Virus record (IMG/VR): IMGVR_UViG_3300013122_000399
Location: 1 to 23,106 of that record
Length of the DNA: 23,106 bases
DNA from: a virus
Strand: one strand, 5' to 3'
Of the stretch, positions 1 through 8,289 are shown piece by piece (position 1 is the first letter of the stretch; every line of letters starts with the position of its first letter). The translations under genes were made by a program, and so were the position numbers. Under the pieces are notes generated by a model that had not been told where the DNA came from, made no database searches, and worked only from the letters and a program-made list of their open reading frames with translations.

Positions 1-527
1 CGGCTTCCGGACTCCGGGGTCCGGACTGGACTCCACGCGGGGTCCGGCGGCCACCGGGGGTGTCCAGCTTCAAGGGTTTGATTTTGCGGTGTTTCAGGCG
101 GGTTCAGGCAGAGCTGGCTTCCGGGTGGCTTCCCAAAAATCCGGCCCTGTCGCTAGCGATGTGCCGCGCTTCGCCCGCCAGCATACGAATATCACCAGGA
201 AGGAACCAGAAATCAGTGGGTTAGCGGGTTGGACCCCATGCTGGACCCCGGAAGCCAGCGGCGCGGACGACTGTCTCCGCGCTCCTCTCCCAAGTATACT
301 GCAATAAATAAGGATCCCGGGCCGATTCGTCTCAGCTTTCGATGTCTCGGCGAAAATTGTCTCTATGGACCTGAAAGGCTTGACACACGATTTCCTAGGA
401 CCGCAGCTTCCTTGCGATGCAGCGTCCTCAGCAATACACACAGACTCAATGGCCCTTAGTCCCGCAGTGGTGAAGTGCGCATCCGACCGACCCCTCAGCC
501 GAAAAATGAATGTGAGACAAGCCAAGC
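1..527. other. Gene-poor left edge
   Basis: I see no convincing gene here. Open frames exist on both strands, but none has a ribosome binding site, recognisable domain or consistent codon use. The first 250 bases are very GC-rich and contain repeated GGACYCC/GGRGTCC words (near 9, 16, 28, 39, 232 and 244), including a perfect inverted repeat CCGGAC/GTCCGG at 7-24. A GC-rich stem (GCGCGGA/TCCGCGC, 261-282) precedes an abrupt fall in GC content near 290-310. The lower-GC stretch continues into the next gene and may mark the edge of an acquired segment. No att duplication or tRNA end could be identified. Confidence 0.5.
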
Positions 528-1772
528 ATGATTGTCCGGACATCCTTTCGTTGCACCACTTGCGGCCAGAACCATACGGTTCGTATCGGCCTCGGTCATG
601 AAACCTACCAAACACACACGTTTCTTTGCCTAGGCTGCGGAGAAGAATTGACCGTTGGTTTGCGGGTCCTCCGGCCCGAAGGCAGCCCGATCCCTCAATT
701 CAACGGCGAGCCAGTCGAGAATGTAGAGCTGTCGGACGAGGAAGCTGGCGCGCCCATCGTAAATGTCGATGCAAATTTTCTTATTCCGTTGGAAGAAAGA
801 CATAAGGACGTTTCGTTTCCTCGAATCACACAAATGCACGAAATGATGAAGGTCGCTGAGAAGCATGGCTCGCTTGTTTCATTTAAGGATTTTCCCAAGA
901 ACTGGCAAAATTCTCGCCCCTATCGATCAGCAGATTTCGCTGCAGAATGGAAACTGCTTAAAAAAGCCTGGAACCTTCACCGCAACGGCCACGCAAAGCT
1001 CAGCGAAAGAAAAATTGCAGAAGGATCCGCAGAATTTTACGCCAACGATCCGTTGAAAAACATCGAGGATTGGCTCTGGCGTTTCTGTTTATTCTTCAGC
1101 CAACCAGCATTTGAGGTTCCTTTTCGTGATGCATTCAAGATTGTGCAGGACAATCGCGAGAAGCCAGAATTCAAGGCATTCCTCAAGGAATATGTAGATA
1201 ATCTAGCTCCAAAGCGGGCCGAGATGTATCTCGCGATAATCCGAGAGTTCTTCTTGGCCTATGATGACTTCGCGCAGGTGATCTTTCGTATCAAGAGTGG
1301 CTTGGAGGTTGATGACGGCGCTGGTGTGAACTCGGCCCAGTTCGACAATACGAAAATGTTCTATGGCAACGCGTTTGAGACTTTCTCGTCGCTCGTCGAT
1401 ATCCTCGCCTACTTGAACAACGTCGCTTCTGGGCGCTCCTTTGATCAGTTCTTGACCTTAACCAGAAAGAAGTATCTCGAACTAGACAAGTCCGGGAGGT
1501 ACGGTCCATTTGATGGGTTGCCCGCTTTTGCGAACCTTTGCGCTGAGCGTGATAATCAGTTACGGAATGCATCCCATCATTCTTCAATCAGATTGGTCAC
1601 GCCTGAAAACAAGATTATTTTTCGATCAGGGAAAGGCGGAACTGGGCCGGAGCAAGAGATGGGCTATGCCTCTTATTTGGCGAAGTGCTCGATTCTGTTC
1701 CTTCAGATCATCAACCTTCTCCGCTTCGAGATCATGCTCATGGAAGTGCACGGCAAGCCCTTTCCTGCCTAA
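528..1772 (+). CDS. Zinc-ribbon protein with HEPN-like C-terminal motif
   Basis: Unknown family; 414 residues. The N-terminus has two CxxC pairs (C9/C12 and C34/C37), a zinc ribbon. The rest is mixed and largely helical with many acidic and aromatic residues. Near the C-terminus, R346-N-A-S-H-H351 matches the RNxxxH signature of HEPN-domain ribonucleases and sits between predicted helices, as that motif normally does. HEPN proteins are common in toxin-antitoxin and abortive-infection systems; that link is inference here, since a short motif can arise by chance. The gene is clearly lower in GC (near 50 percent by eye) than its neighbours, suggesting horizontal transfer. It stands alone, converging on the minus-strand cassette, with no partner antitoxin visible. 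The ATG at 528 was chosen because the zinc ribbon follows immediately; the ribosome binding site is weak. Confidence 0.75.
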   Translation: MIVRTSFRCTTCGQNHTVRIGLGHETYQTHTFLCLGCGEELTVGLRVLRPEGSPIPQFNGEPVENVELSDEEAGAPIVNVDANFLIPLEERHKDVSFPRITQMHEMMKVAEKHGSLVSFKDFPKNWQNSRPYRSADFAAEWKLLKKAWNLHRNGHAKLSERKIAEGSAEFYANDPLKNIEDWLWRFCLFFSQPAFEVPFRDAFKIVQDNREKPEFKAFLKEYVDNLAPKRAEMYLAIIREFFLAYDDFAQVIFRIKSGLEVDDGAGVNSAQFDNTKMFYGNAFETFSSLVDILAYLNNVASGRSFDQFLTLTRKKYLELDKSGRYGPFDGLPAFANLCAERDNQLRNASHHSSIRLVTPENKIIFRSGKGGTGPEQEMGYASYLAKCSILFLQIINLLRFEIMLMEVHGKPFPA

Positions 1773-1826
1773 GTGGCCGCCAATGACCTACAGGGGCCGC
1801 CAGAGTTCGAAGCTGCGTTCCCATGC

Positions 1827-2249
1827 TTAATCTGCACCGCGAACGACGAACTCCATTGACCGCTTCCGTGGCGGCCGTTTTCCGTTCAGCCGCCAAACAA
1901 TCACAGCGATGCCGTACTGCCATCGGCGGTTGGCCGTTGCCCTGCTGATGCCGAGTTCCCAACAGATCGGCTTCCACGGTTTCCGGTTGGCCCGCAGCCA
2001 TAGGAGCCGGGCATCGTCGGGATCCAGCCAGCGTAGCCAAAGCAGTGTCTCCTCGGCTTCCGTGATCTGGCGCGGGCTGGGCCTTGGCCGCCGCATCCGA
2101 GGCTCCTGACCGACCTGATCGGCAAAGCTGTGGAAGTACTCGGGCCAAGCGTTGAAGTAGCCCTGCGGCTTCACCTCGGGGAGCGACCGGAACACGTCGG
2201 CGGCGCTCTCGAGGCGATCCTCGACCATGGCGGGCGTCCAGTCAGCCAT
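1827..2249 (-). CDS. DUF6362-like phage-associated protein
   Basis: 140 residues, last gene of the minus-strand cassette. The start used is the ATG at 2249 (MADWTP), because it is preceded by a GAGG ribosome binding site and overlaps the stop of the upstream gene by 8 bases (ATGGCTGA); a longer frame to 2315 exists but would lie inside that gene. The C-terminal half (around WLRANRKPWKPICWELGI followed by SRATANRRWQYG) looks like a helix-turn-helix, so DNA binding is plausible. The family assignment to DUF6362, small proteins found near phage terminase and replication genes in alphaproteobacteria, is from memory. Function is unknown; a transcriptional or packaging-related DNA-binding role would fit. 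Confidence 0.7.
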   Translation of the reverse strand: MADWTPAMVEDRLESAADVFRSLPEVKPQGYFNAWPEYFHSFADQVGQEPRMRRPRPSPRQITEAEETLLWLRWLDPDDARLLWLRANRKPWKPICWELGISRATANRRWQYGIAVIVWRLNGKRPPRKRSMEFVVRGAD

Positions 2250-2442
2250 TTGCGACCTCACGTTCGGCCAAGCGCGGCCCGTAGAGCTTTTCGCCAAGCT
2301 GACGCACCAGTTCACGCTCGGGCCAAGTGAGGCGCGGATCGTCGGCAGAAATTGCTAGCAGTCCCTGTTCCTGCCATCCCTCCCGTTTGACCTGCTCGGG
2401 ATCCCGGCGTTGGCCGCCGTAGCCCCTCGGATGCCACCTCAT
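2242..2442 (-). CDS. Small hypothetical protein
   Basis: 66 residues, rich in charged and aromatic residues (MRWHPRGYGGQRRDPEQVKR at the start), no recognised domain. It is joined to both neighbours. Its ATG overlaps the stop of the RuvC-like gene as ATGA at 2439-2442, and its own stop overlaps the next start by 8 bases. This coupling is the main evidence that it is real. The basic N-terminus would suit nucleic-acid binding, but no function can be assigned. Confidence 0.6.
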   Translation of the reverse strand: MRWHPRGYGGQRRDPEQVKREGWQEQGLLAISADDPRLTWPERELVRQLGEKLYGPRLAEREVANG

Positions 2443-2960
2443 GCGACACCCCCGTTCGTCTCGATGGCCCAGTGCAGGATGGCGATGGCATCGGCCTCGT
2501 TGTCATCAGCCGGACTGAAGCCCCGGGCCCGCGCCGCTGAGACCATCGCTTCCTTGTCGGCGTTTCCCTTCCCGGTAGCATGACGCTTGATGGTGCCGAC
2601 CGGAACGCCCTGATAGGGAATGCCACGCAGTTCGGCCCATGCCGTGAGGGTGGCCATCAGCCCGCCATAGACATGGGCCGCGTCGGTACCGACATGGCGG
2701 CGGACTTCCTCGAACCAGATCGCGGCGATTGGCCCGGACAGTCGGTCGATCTCGGTAAGCCAGTTGGTAAAGCGGAGGTACCGCATGCCGCCGCCATCGA
2801 AGCGGCCGGGGCGAAAGGACGTCGTGCCGCTCGTGATCAGGCCGTCATGACCGCGGATCGCCCAGCCTGTCGTCGTCCCGAGGTCGAGGGCAAGGATGCA
2901 GGACGCGGAAAGGCACCCCGGTTCGAGGTGCAGGTCGGCTGTCTCGGTGGTCGGCGTCAT
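2439..2960 (-). CDS. RuvC-like Holliday junction resolvase, phage type
   Basis: 173 residues with the RNase H/RuvC fold. The first strand carries LALDLGTTTGWA with D26 as the first metal ligand. IWFEEV holds the conserved Glu of the second motif, and DDNEADAIAIL near the C-terminus supplies the last acidic residues. The KGNADKEAM segment before it is typical of crossover-junction endodeoxyribonucleases. It would resolve branched replication or recombination intermediates of the element. It is the first gene of a three-gene coupled set (with 2242-2442 and 1827-2249), separated from the primase operon by a terminator and a repeat-rich region that probably holds its promoter. It belongs to the resolvase family, not to Cas9, despite the shared RuvC fold. 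Confidence 0.85.
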   Translation of the reverse strand: MTPTTETADLHLEPGCLSASCILALDLGTTTGWAIRGHDGLITSGTTSFRPGRFDGGGMRYLRFTNWLTEIDRLSGPIAAIWFEEVRRHVGTDAAHVYGGLMATLTAWAELRGIPYQGVPVGTIKRHATGKGNADKEAMVSAARARGFSPADDNEADAIAILHWAIETNGGVA

Positions 2961-3060
2961 GTTGAAGGCTCACCTGGATCGGGGGCCTTCGGCTTTGGTC
3001 ATTGGCAGGGAATCATGCCATGCGCGCCCTTTCAAGAAAAATGCGCCTGACGATGCTTCT
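2961..3060 (-). promoter_or_regulatory. Leader of the RuvC-like operon
   Basis: This hundred-base stretch separates the repeat cluster from the RuvC-like start. Read on the minus strand it carries an AGGTGAG-like ribosome binding site and two tiny open frames (5 and about 10 codons) beginning at ATGs near 3017 and 3003. They may be chance. No clear -10/-35 pair was found; one TTGAAA near 3030 has no good partner. Confidence 0.3.
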
Positions 3061-3312
3061 GTCCCACCTGGTCGCGGGGTGTCCCACTTGTCGATCAAAG
3101 TGGGACGCCAGATTTTCCTTTCAAAACAAGGCGTGTCCCACCTGTCCCACTTGTCCCACCTTTTTCCCTACGTCGCATGAGGAAAAATGAGGTCGGCCGG
3201 GACATGTACGCTCCATATAAGAAAGAGAGAAGTTGGTGGTCCAAGTGGGACAGGTGGGACAGCATTGATTTTGAATAGTTTTTTCCGTCCCACCTTTGGC
3301 TTGAAGTGGGAC
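3061..3312. repeat. GTCCCAC iteron-like repeat cluster
   Basis: Ten perfect copies of a 7-mer lie in about 250 bases. GTCCCAC on the plus strand occurs at 3061, 3081, 3135, 3144, 3153 and 3287, and its complement GTGGGAC at 3100, 3245, 3254 and 3306, with a degenerate copy at 3323. Copies at 3135-3159 and 3245-3260 are phased at exactly 9 bases, and the extended consensus is GTCCCACYT. The two phased blocks point in opposite directions and flank a more AT-rich centre (about 3160-3244). The site lies between the primase operon and the resolvase operon, so it could be a replication origin for the element, an operator array, or both. Confidence 0.75.
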
Positions 3313-3341
3313 ACGCTCCGAAGTGGGGCAACGGCCAAACG

Positions 3342-3369
3342 AAAAGGGGCACCCGGATGGATGCCCCTT
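3342..3369 (-). terminator. Rho-independent terminator of the primase operon
   Basis: An 8-base perfect stem (3344-3351 with 3362-3369, AAGGGGCA/TGCCCCTT on the plus strand) with a 10-base loop. On the minus strand the stem runs into TTTTC, giving a U tract. It lies 27 bases beyond the stop of the primase/VapE gene, as expected for the end of the long replication operon. Confidence 0.7.
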
Positions 3370-3395
3370 CGATGCTTGCCACGGCTATCCCGACT

Positions 3396-5951
3396 TCAGT
3401 TGCCGCTCTGCGCCCTGCGGTAGCGCCATTCGCGGGTCGCGCCCGCGCCGCTGCGGTATCGCTCCCAATCCCGCGACTTCAGCCAGGCCCCCACACGCAT
3501 CTGGTCGCCCTTCGTCCATTTCGCAGGCTCGATGCCGAGCGCACCTTCGAGGATCTCGCCCACAGACACATCGCAGATCGGCTCAGGACGTTCGAACTCT
3601 TCAACCTGCCAATCCTCATAGCCCGCGTGACCTCGATTGACGCTGCGGGTGTCGTGGGTCAGCCATCGGTCGATACGGGCGTCCCAGGCATCCGCCTGGT
3701 AGCGTGCCTCCTGCGCGGCGGCGGCTTCGTCAAGGATCGCCGGATCGTCGATCCACCAGATCGCGCCTTCGCGGAAGCGATGGACGGCTTCGGCCCAGAG
3801 CTGGTCCCGGTCGCGAGCTAGCGCCGGGATGTCGATGGTCCCGCAGCGCAGCGGCCAGAAGCGGCGGTTGCCGGTCTCGTCGCGCAGATAGGTGTCGGGG
3901 TTCACGGTGCCCGCGAAGACGCATTGGCGCGGCACCTCGACGGTGTACCGGCCGTAGGGAGGACGGAAGCGGTCTGTGGTGCGGGTGAGGAATGCCTTGA
4001 TGCGCGAGACCTCGGCCCGGCCGATGGCGTCGAGTTCGGCGATCTCCACGATCCAGACGCCCTGCATGTGGATGGCGGCATCCTTTGACCCAAGCTCGGG
4101 CAGTTCGTCGGTGAACCATGCTTCGCCCGCCAGCACCTTGATGGCTGTCGATTTGCGCGCGCCTTGCGGGCCTTCGAGGATCAGCATGTGATCGGCCTTC
4201 ACACCGGGGCGGAAGATGCGTGCCACGGCCGAGATGAGCCAGAGCGCGCCGACGGTATGGTGGAACGCGGTCGGGGCAGCGCCGAGATAGGTGCTGGTCC
4301 AGGTCTCGATCCGGGGCGTGCCGTCCCAGCGGAGGTGTTCCAGCCAGTCGCGGACGGGATGGATGCGGTGTTCGCGGGCGACTGCGCCGACGGCACGACC
4401 GACCACAAGCGGCGCGACATTGACCCCGCGCAGTTGCAACCATTCCGCGGTCCGGACATCGTCCGCATCCTCCCACGGACGTGGAAACGGGCCGGTAGCG
4501 GCATCCCACGGCAGCGGTTGGCACACGACGATCTCCTGGGAGAAGTCGTCGAAGGCCAGCACGCCCGCGAAGGCGATGTCGGACGTCAGTGCGATGATGA
4601 CATTGGCCTCGTTGCGCTCGGGCGTTCCGACCAGATCCTGTCGCAGGCGGTTGAACCAGGCAGGTTTGGCGATCCGCGCATGGGGATCGCCGGAGACGTT
4701 CACGCGCTTCACCAGTTCGATCAGCTGCTTGTCGAGGATCGACATGGCGATGCCAGTGGTGGTCTTGATGCGGGCGAGGATCTGGCGCGCGGGCAACGGG
4801 TCCAGTCGCGCGAGGGCAATGCGGCCGAGAAGTTCGCCAAGGGCCGAGATATCGGGCGGGTTGGTCAGCGCATCGGCGGCCGCCACCAGGTCGGCGATGA
4901 TGTCGCCCGCAGACGGCAAGCGCTCCGTCTCGGCAGGCAGTTCTTTGGTCAGAAACTCCTGACTCAGGCCATAGTCGTCGGCGCGCGCCCCGCGCAGAAG
5001 GTCGTCGTTGAAATCGTCGCTATGCAGCGGGACCACGATCTCGTTCGGAATGTCAGCCCGGTTCAGCCGGTCCGAGAGCGTGGCGGCCGCCTGGCGTCCG
5101 GCATCGCCAGCATCGGCGTAGATCGTGACCCGCGTCGTGCCCTCGGGCCAGCGAAAGCGCGCGAGGCCATCCGCAGACAGCGCTGCCCAGACGGCGGTGC
5201 CGAACAGGGCATGCGCTGCCAGGGCGGTCTCGATGCCTTCGGCAATGCCGAGATGGCCGCCCGCAGGCTTTGCGAACAGGCGCACGGCTGCTTCGGCCAC
5301 CGAACCCAGCATCTTCTTGCCAGCCGGGCCCTTGGCGCTGCCATCGTCGAGCAGGAATGTCCGATGGATGCCGGGGGCGCGTTCCCCGTTCACAACACGC
5401 GGCAGCGCGATCAGCCCTGGCCACCCGCGCCGTGTGTCGAAGTCCGGCAGATCGGGGTGGAACAGCAGGTCAGGGCATCCCGGATCGCCGAGGCCCCGTG
5501 CGCGCAGGTAGGCCTCGCCAACGGTTCCGGCGAGCGGCTGAGCTCCATCGACCAGACGCGCAACCTCGGTTGAATGGTCGGGCTTCGGGCGCGGCGCCGA
5601 TCTGGGTGCGGGGCGATCCATCCCCGCAATCCGGGCGGCTTCGTCGAAAAGCGCGCCATCGCTCAGCCCCGTCGCCTGCGCGATCAGATCGATGGGCCCG
5701 GCGCTTTCGCCGGTCGCATAGTCGAAACCCCAACCGGCATACGGCCCATCGAGGTGGATGGTGCACGACCCTTCCTTGCGCGGCGGGCGGCCGGACAGGT
5801 CGGCACAGCGCAAGGAGCGACGGTCGCGCGCAAGCCTCGCCTCTGGAAAGATGCCGGGGAGCCAGTCGCCTGCGGTCGCGGCAAGCCGATCCTTCACGGC
5901 GGCCAGATCGTGGCGCGCCTTCGGCATGGCGATGTCGTTGAGATCGATCAT
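3396..5951 (-). CDS. Toprim primase / VapE-family ATPase fusion
   Basis: 851 residues. The N-terminal third resembles a phage primase: a degenerate zinc-binding-like segment (about 45-105), then a Toprim fold around 230-310 with GIAEGIETALA and the DAGDAG motif. The C-terminal half (about 500-800) is a virulence-associated-E (VapE) type helicase/ATPase with Walker A GPQGARKST (K600) and downstream WIVEIAELD as Walker B. Such primase-helicase fusions start replication of prophages, satellites and integrative elements. The start MIDLND is preceded by TGAGGGGGC, where TGA is the stop of the helicase gene and GGGGG the likely ribosome binding site. It is the last gene before the terminator and the repeat cluster, a natural place for an origin used by this protein. 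Confidence 0.85.
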   Translation of the reverse strand: MIDLNDIAMPKARHDLAAVKDRLAATAGDWLPGIFPEARLARDRRSLRCADLSGRPPRKEGSCTIHLDGPYAGWGFDYATGESAGPIDLIAQATGLSDGALFDEAARIAGMDRPAPRSAPRPKPDHSTEVARLVDGAQPLAGTVGEAYLRARGLGDPGCPDLLFHPDLPDFDTRRGWPGLIALPRVVNGERAPGIHRTFLLDDGSAKGPAGKKMLGSVAEAAVRLFAKPAGGHLGIAEGIETALAAHALFGTAVWAALSADGLARFRWPEGTTRVTIYADAGDAGRQAAATLSDRLNRADIPNEIVVPLHSDDFNDDLLRGARADDYGLSQEFLTKELPAETERLPSAGDIIADLVAAADALTNPPDISALGELLGRIALARLDPLPARQILARIKTTTGIAMSILDKQLIELVKRVNVSGDPHARIAKPAWFNRLRQDLVGTPERNEANVIIALTSDIAFAGVLAFDDFSQEIVVCQPLPWDAATGPFPRPWEDADDVRTAEWLQLRGVNVAPLVVGRAVGAVAREHRIHPVRDWLEHLRWDGTPRIETWTSTYLGAAPTAFHHTVGALWLISAVARIFRPGVKADHMLILEGPQGARKSTAIKVLAGEAWFTDELPELGSKDAAIHMQGVWIVEIAELDAIGRAEVSRIKAFLTRTTDRFRPPYGRYTVEVPRQCVFAGTVNPDTYLRDETGNRRFWPLRCGTIDIPALARDRDQLWAEAVHRFREGAIWWIDDPAILDEAAAAQEARYQADAWDARIDRWLTHDTRSVNRGHAGYEDWQVEEFERPEPICDVSVGEILEGALGIEPAKWTKGDQMRVGAWLKSRDWERYRSGAGATREWRYRRAQSGN

Positions 5952-5960
5952 CGCGCCCCC

Positions 5961-7280
5961 TCACGCCAGGAGGACCAGCCCGCGCTCGGCGCGGGTGATG
6001 GCAGTGTAGAGCCAGCGGCGGCGGTCGATTTCGCTGCGACCAAGGCCATCGTCCCAGACGATCACGTTCTCCCACTGCGAGCCTTGCGCCTTGTGGGCGG
6101 TGATTGCCCATCCGAAGGTCGCTTCGGTCAGCTTGCGCTTTTCCCGCCAGTCGCGATCATGACGCTTGGCATCGTAGGCGACGTGATCCTCGAAATGCCC
6201 CTTGTAGATGCGCAGCCGGCCCGGACGGCCGTCGCTGTCGAACGGCGTGACACGTCGTCCGTCCTCGTCATGCACAACGGCCGAGAAGTAGAGGCTGCCC
6301 TCGTCGACGATATCCTCGAGGGTCAGGAACATGCCGTTGATCAGACCGAGCGAATTGTCGTTCTTCAGGCAGATGATCTTTTCCGCCCCGCCAGTGGGCA
6401 GATATGTCCCGCCCAGCCCGGCCGCCGCGCGCATCGCGTTGTTCAGCTGGAAGCGCGTCGCGTTCAGGCCGCAGATCAGTTGCCCGCCGCGCAGCGCCTG
6501 ATCCGGCGTGATGTCGCCCTTGCGCAGCTTGGCGACATGGGCGTCGTAGACCCCGAACCCGATGGGTTCCCCCATCCGCGCCATCGTGGCGAGACGGATG
6601 ATGGCGCTTTCGGCCGCCTGGCGGTGAATCTCGGTCAGCATCACGTCGGGCGCGTCCCGGGTGAAAGCCCCTTCGCCCTTGATGGGCGGCAACTGTCCGG
6701 GATCGCCCAGCACAAGGATCGGCTTACGGAGGCTCATCAGGTCGCGGGCCATCTCCTCGCCCACCATCGACACCTCGTCCAGCACGATCAGCCGCGCATC
6801 CGCGGCATCGCTTTGCGGGTTCAGGGCGAAACGGGGATGCTTCATCGAGGACAGCGCCTGGCGCATCGCCTCGATCCCCGCCTCGGCCGCGGTCCTGTCG
6901 AAACCGGTCAGCTTGCGCGCTGCGGTCTCGGCCTCCTGCACCTTTGCGGCAGCGGCGGCGATTTCCTCCTCGGTCGCCTCGATCACCGAATAGATCAGGC
7001 TGTGGATGGTGCGGGCGGGCGTGCCCTTGCGGCTCAGGACCAGCGCAGCCTTGCCGGTGAAGGTCGCGGTCACGACGCCCGGCACGCAACGGCCGTCCTT
7101 CGCGCTGCGATGGGGTGACAGTCCAAGGTCGTCGAGGGCGAATTTCAGGACCGTGCTCTTGCCCGACCCGGCGTAGCCGAAGAGCCGGAACACTTGTTGC
7201 TCCTCGGTTCGGTTCTCGAACCAGTCGCGGACTTCGGCGATGGCGGCGGCCTGCGCGGCTGAAGGGACGAAGTCAGACAC
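5961..7280 (-). CDS. RecD-like ATP-dependent DNA helicase
   Basis: 439 residues from the GTG at 7280, chosen because GGAGG lies 7 bases upstream and GTGTCTGA overlaps the stop of the nuclease gene. A longer ATG frame to 7397 would sit inside that gene. Superfamily 1 motifs are in order: Walker A GYAGSGKST (K41), a Walker B LIVLDEVSMV, the Q-rich GDPGQLPPI motif, and C-terminal AITAHKAQGSQW and YTAITRAERG (motifs V and VI). The family includes RecD2 and phage Dda-type helicases. It probably unwinds DNA for replication or together with the nuclease encoded just upstream, a RecB/RecD-like split arrangement. Confidence 0.88.
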   Translation of the reverse strand: MSDFVPSAAQAAAIAEVRDWFENRTEEQQVFRLFGYAGSGKSTVLKFALDDLGLSPHRSAKDGRCVPGVVTATFTGKAALVLSRKGTPARTIHSLIYSVIEATEEEIAAAAAKVQEAETAARKLTGFDRTAAEAGIEAMRQALSSMKHPRFALNPQSDAADARLIVLDEVSMVGEEMARDLMSLRKPILVLGDPGQLPPIKGEGAFTRDAPDVMLTEIHRQAAESAIIRLATMARMGEPIGFGVYDAHVAKLRKGDITPDQALRGGQLICGLNATRFQLNNAMRAAAGLGGTYLPTGGAEKIICLKNDNSLGLINGMFLTLEDIVDEGSLYFSAVVHDEDGRRVTPFDSDGRPGRLRIYKGHFEDHVAYDAKRHDRDWREKRKLTEATFGWAITAHKAQGSQWENVIVWDDGLGRSEIDRRRWLYTAITRAERGLVLLA

Positions 7281-8073
7281 CGCCGCCCCTCCAGCACCGC
7301 TCCGCCCATGCGCAGGGCGCGTGCCACTTGCCACCGGCCATGCCGCCCCGACAGACGACCGCCGTGGGCTCGGTGGCCATCCGGGGCAACCATTCACCCG
7401 CCGCCGAGGCCTGGACGACCGTAACGGCGCGATCCGACATCACCTGTGCAAGGCGGGCATCGAACGGCACCAGTTCCGCATACAACTCCATCGTGTCGCG
7501 ATTCAGCGCGGTAAAGAGCGCCGGGTTGGGCAGGTCCATGTAGGCCTGATAAAGGGCGATCTGGGCGGCGTAGACGGGGCGCGCGATGCTCACACCGCGC
7601 TTGACCACATCCTTCCAGCTCGACGCCCCGAGCGCCTTGTTCTCCCAGAGGGCGGGATAGTCCATCGCGACGGGGCCGGAGACGAAGCAGCCGTCGATAT
7701 GCCCCTTGAACCGGCCCGCCATGGCCGCGAAGCCGAACTGGCGGCCATCGGGGCGCTCGGTTCGCAGGTCGAATCCGGCGATCCGGAACCAACCAGCGAC
7801 GATGTCCTCGGCCCGGTGGCCAGCCTCGAAGATCCGCAGGATGCGCGGTTCGAACTCCTGGCCTTCGTCCTTGGGGACGGCGAGGTAGTCATACTGGATC
7901 TGGCGCAGACAGTTGCGCCCGAGCCCCGAGGAACTGACATAGGTGCGGGGGCGCTCGGCGAGATTGCGCGCCGTCAGGGCCGCATCGATGGCGGATGAGA
8001 CGGCGGCGGAGATCGGCGGTCGCGGCGCGTCCTGGCCATAGATGCAGCCGGAGCCATGGTTCAGGTCGATCAT
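7273..8073 (-). CDS. PD-(D/E)XK nuclease, RecB/Cas4-like
   Basis: 266 residues from the ATG at 8073 (MIDLNHG), which overlaps the previous stop as ATGA. The nuclease core is visible as GHIDG with D127, then LWENKAL with E144 and K146 (E-x-K), and a following AQIALYQAYM helix carrying the Gln and Tyr typical of RecB-like nucleases. An N-terminal C (NCLRQIQY) and late cysteines (CRGGM, APCAWAERC) could bind an iron-sulfur cluster as in Cas4/AddB, but this is uncertain. A phage-type 5'-3' exonuclease working with the downstream helicase and the Sak4-like ATPase in recombination is the most likely role. Its distance and operon separate it from the CRISPR locus, so it is unlikely to be an adaptation Cas4. 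Confidence 0.85.
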   Translation of the reverse strand: MIDLNHGSGCIYGQDAPRPPISAAVSSAIDAALTARNLAERPRTYVSSSGLGRNCLRQIQYDYLAVPKDEGQEFEPRILRIFEAGHRAEDIVAGWFRIAGFDLRTERPDGRQFGFAAMAGRFKGHIDGCFVSGPVAMDYPALWENKALGASSWKDVVKRGVSIARPVYAAQIALYQAYMDLPNPALFTALNRDTMELYAELVPFDARLAQVMSDRAVTVVQASAAGEWLPRMATEPTAVVCRGGMAGGKWHAPCAWAERCWRGGGV

Positions 8074-8279
8074 TGGTCGCGCTCCCAGAACCCGCCAGCC
8101 TGCGCGATGCAGGTCAGCTTGTGATGCTGGGCCTCGGTCAGCCGGGCGCGCGTGCCGAATGTCTCCAGCTTCTGGCGCAGGCTCTCGCAGAACTCGACCT
8201 CGAAGTCGGTGATGGCGTTCGTTGTCGCGGCGGCGAGAAGGTCGGCCCATGTGGCGGTCTCATTGTTCAGATCGATCAT
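8070..8279 (-). CDS. Small hypothetical protein (MIDLNN)
   Basis: 69 residues, no recognised domain; predicted to be helical with an acidic middle (TDFEVEFCESLRQKLETF). The start at 8279 was chosen because TGAGGGGGC, holding the previous stop and a ribosome binding site, lies just before it, exactly as at the primase gene. Its stop overlaps the nuclease start (ATGA), so its translation is coupled to that of the nuclease. A small accessory or inhibitor of the nuclease is a guess only. Confidence 0.65.
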   Translation of the reverse strand: MIDLNNETATWADLLAAATTNAITDFEVEFCESLRQKLETFGTRARLTEAQHHKLTCIAQAGGFWERDQ

Positions 8280-8289
8280 GGCGGCCCCC

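Noticed and set aside
261-282. Intrinsic terminator or tRNA arm at the left edge
   Set aside because: The stem is GC-rich but is not followed by a U tract, and no cloverleaf can be built around it.
4164-5573. Long plus-strand open frame (469 codons)
   Set aside because: It is the antisense shadow of the primase/VapE gene in very GC-rich DNA; the minus-strand frame has recognisable Toprim and Walker motifs.
5574-7118. Long plus-strand open frame (514 codons)
   Set aside because: Antisense to the helicase and the primase N-terminus; no domain and no ribosome binding site.
7273-8073. Cas4-type adaptation nuclease linked to the CRISPR locus
   Set aside because: It has the PD-(D/E)XK core, but it is about 9.6 kb away on the other strand and coupled to helicase and primase genes, so a phage recombination role is more likely.
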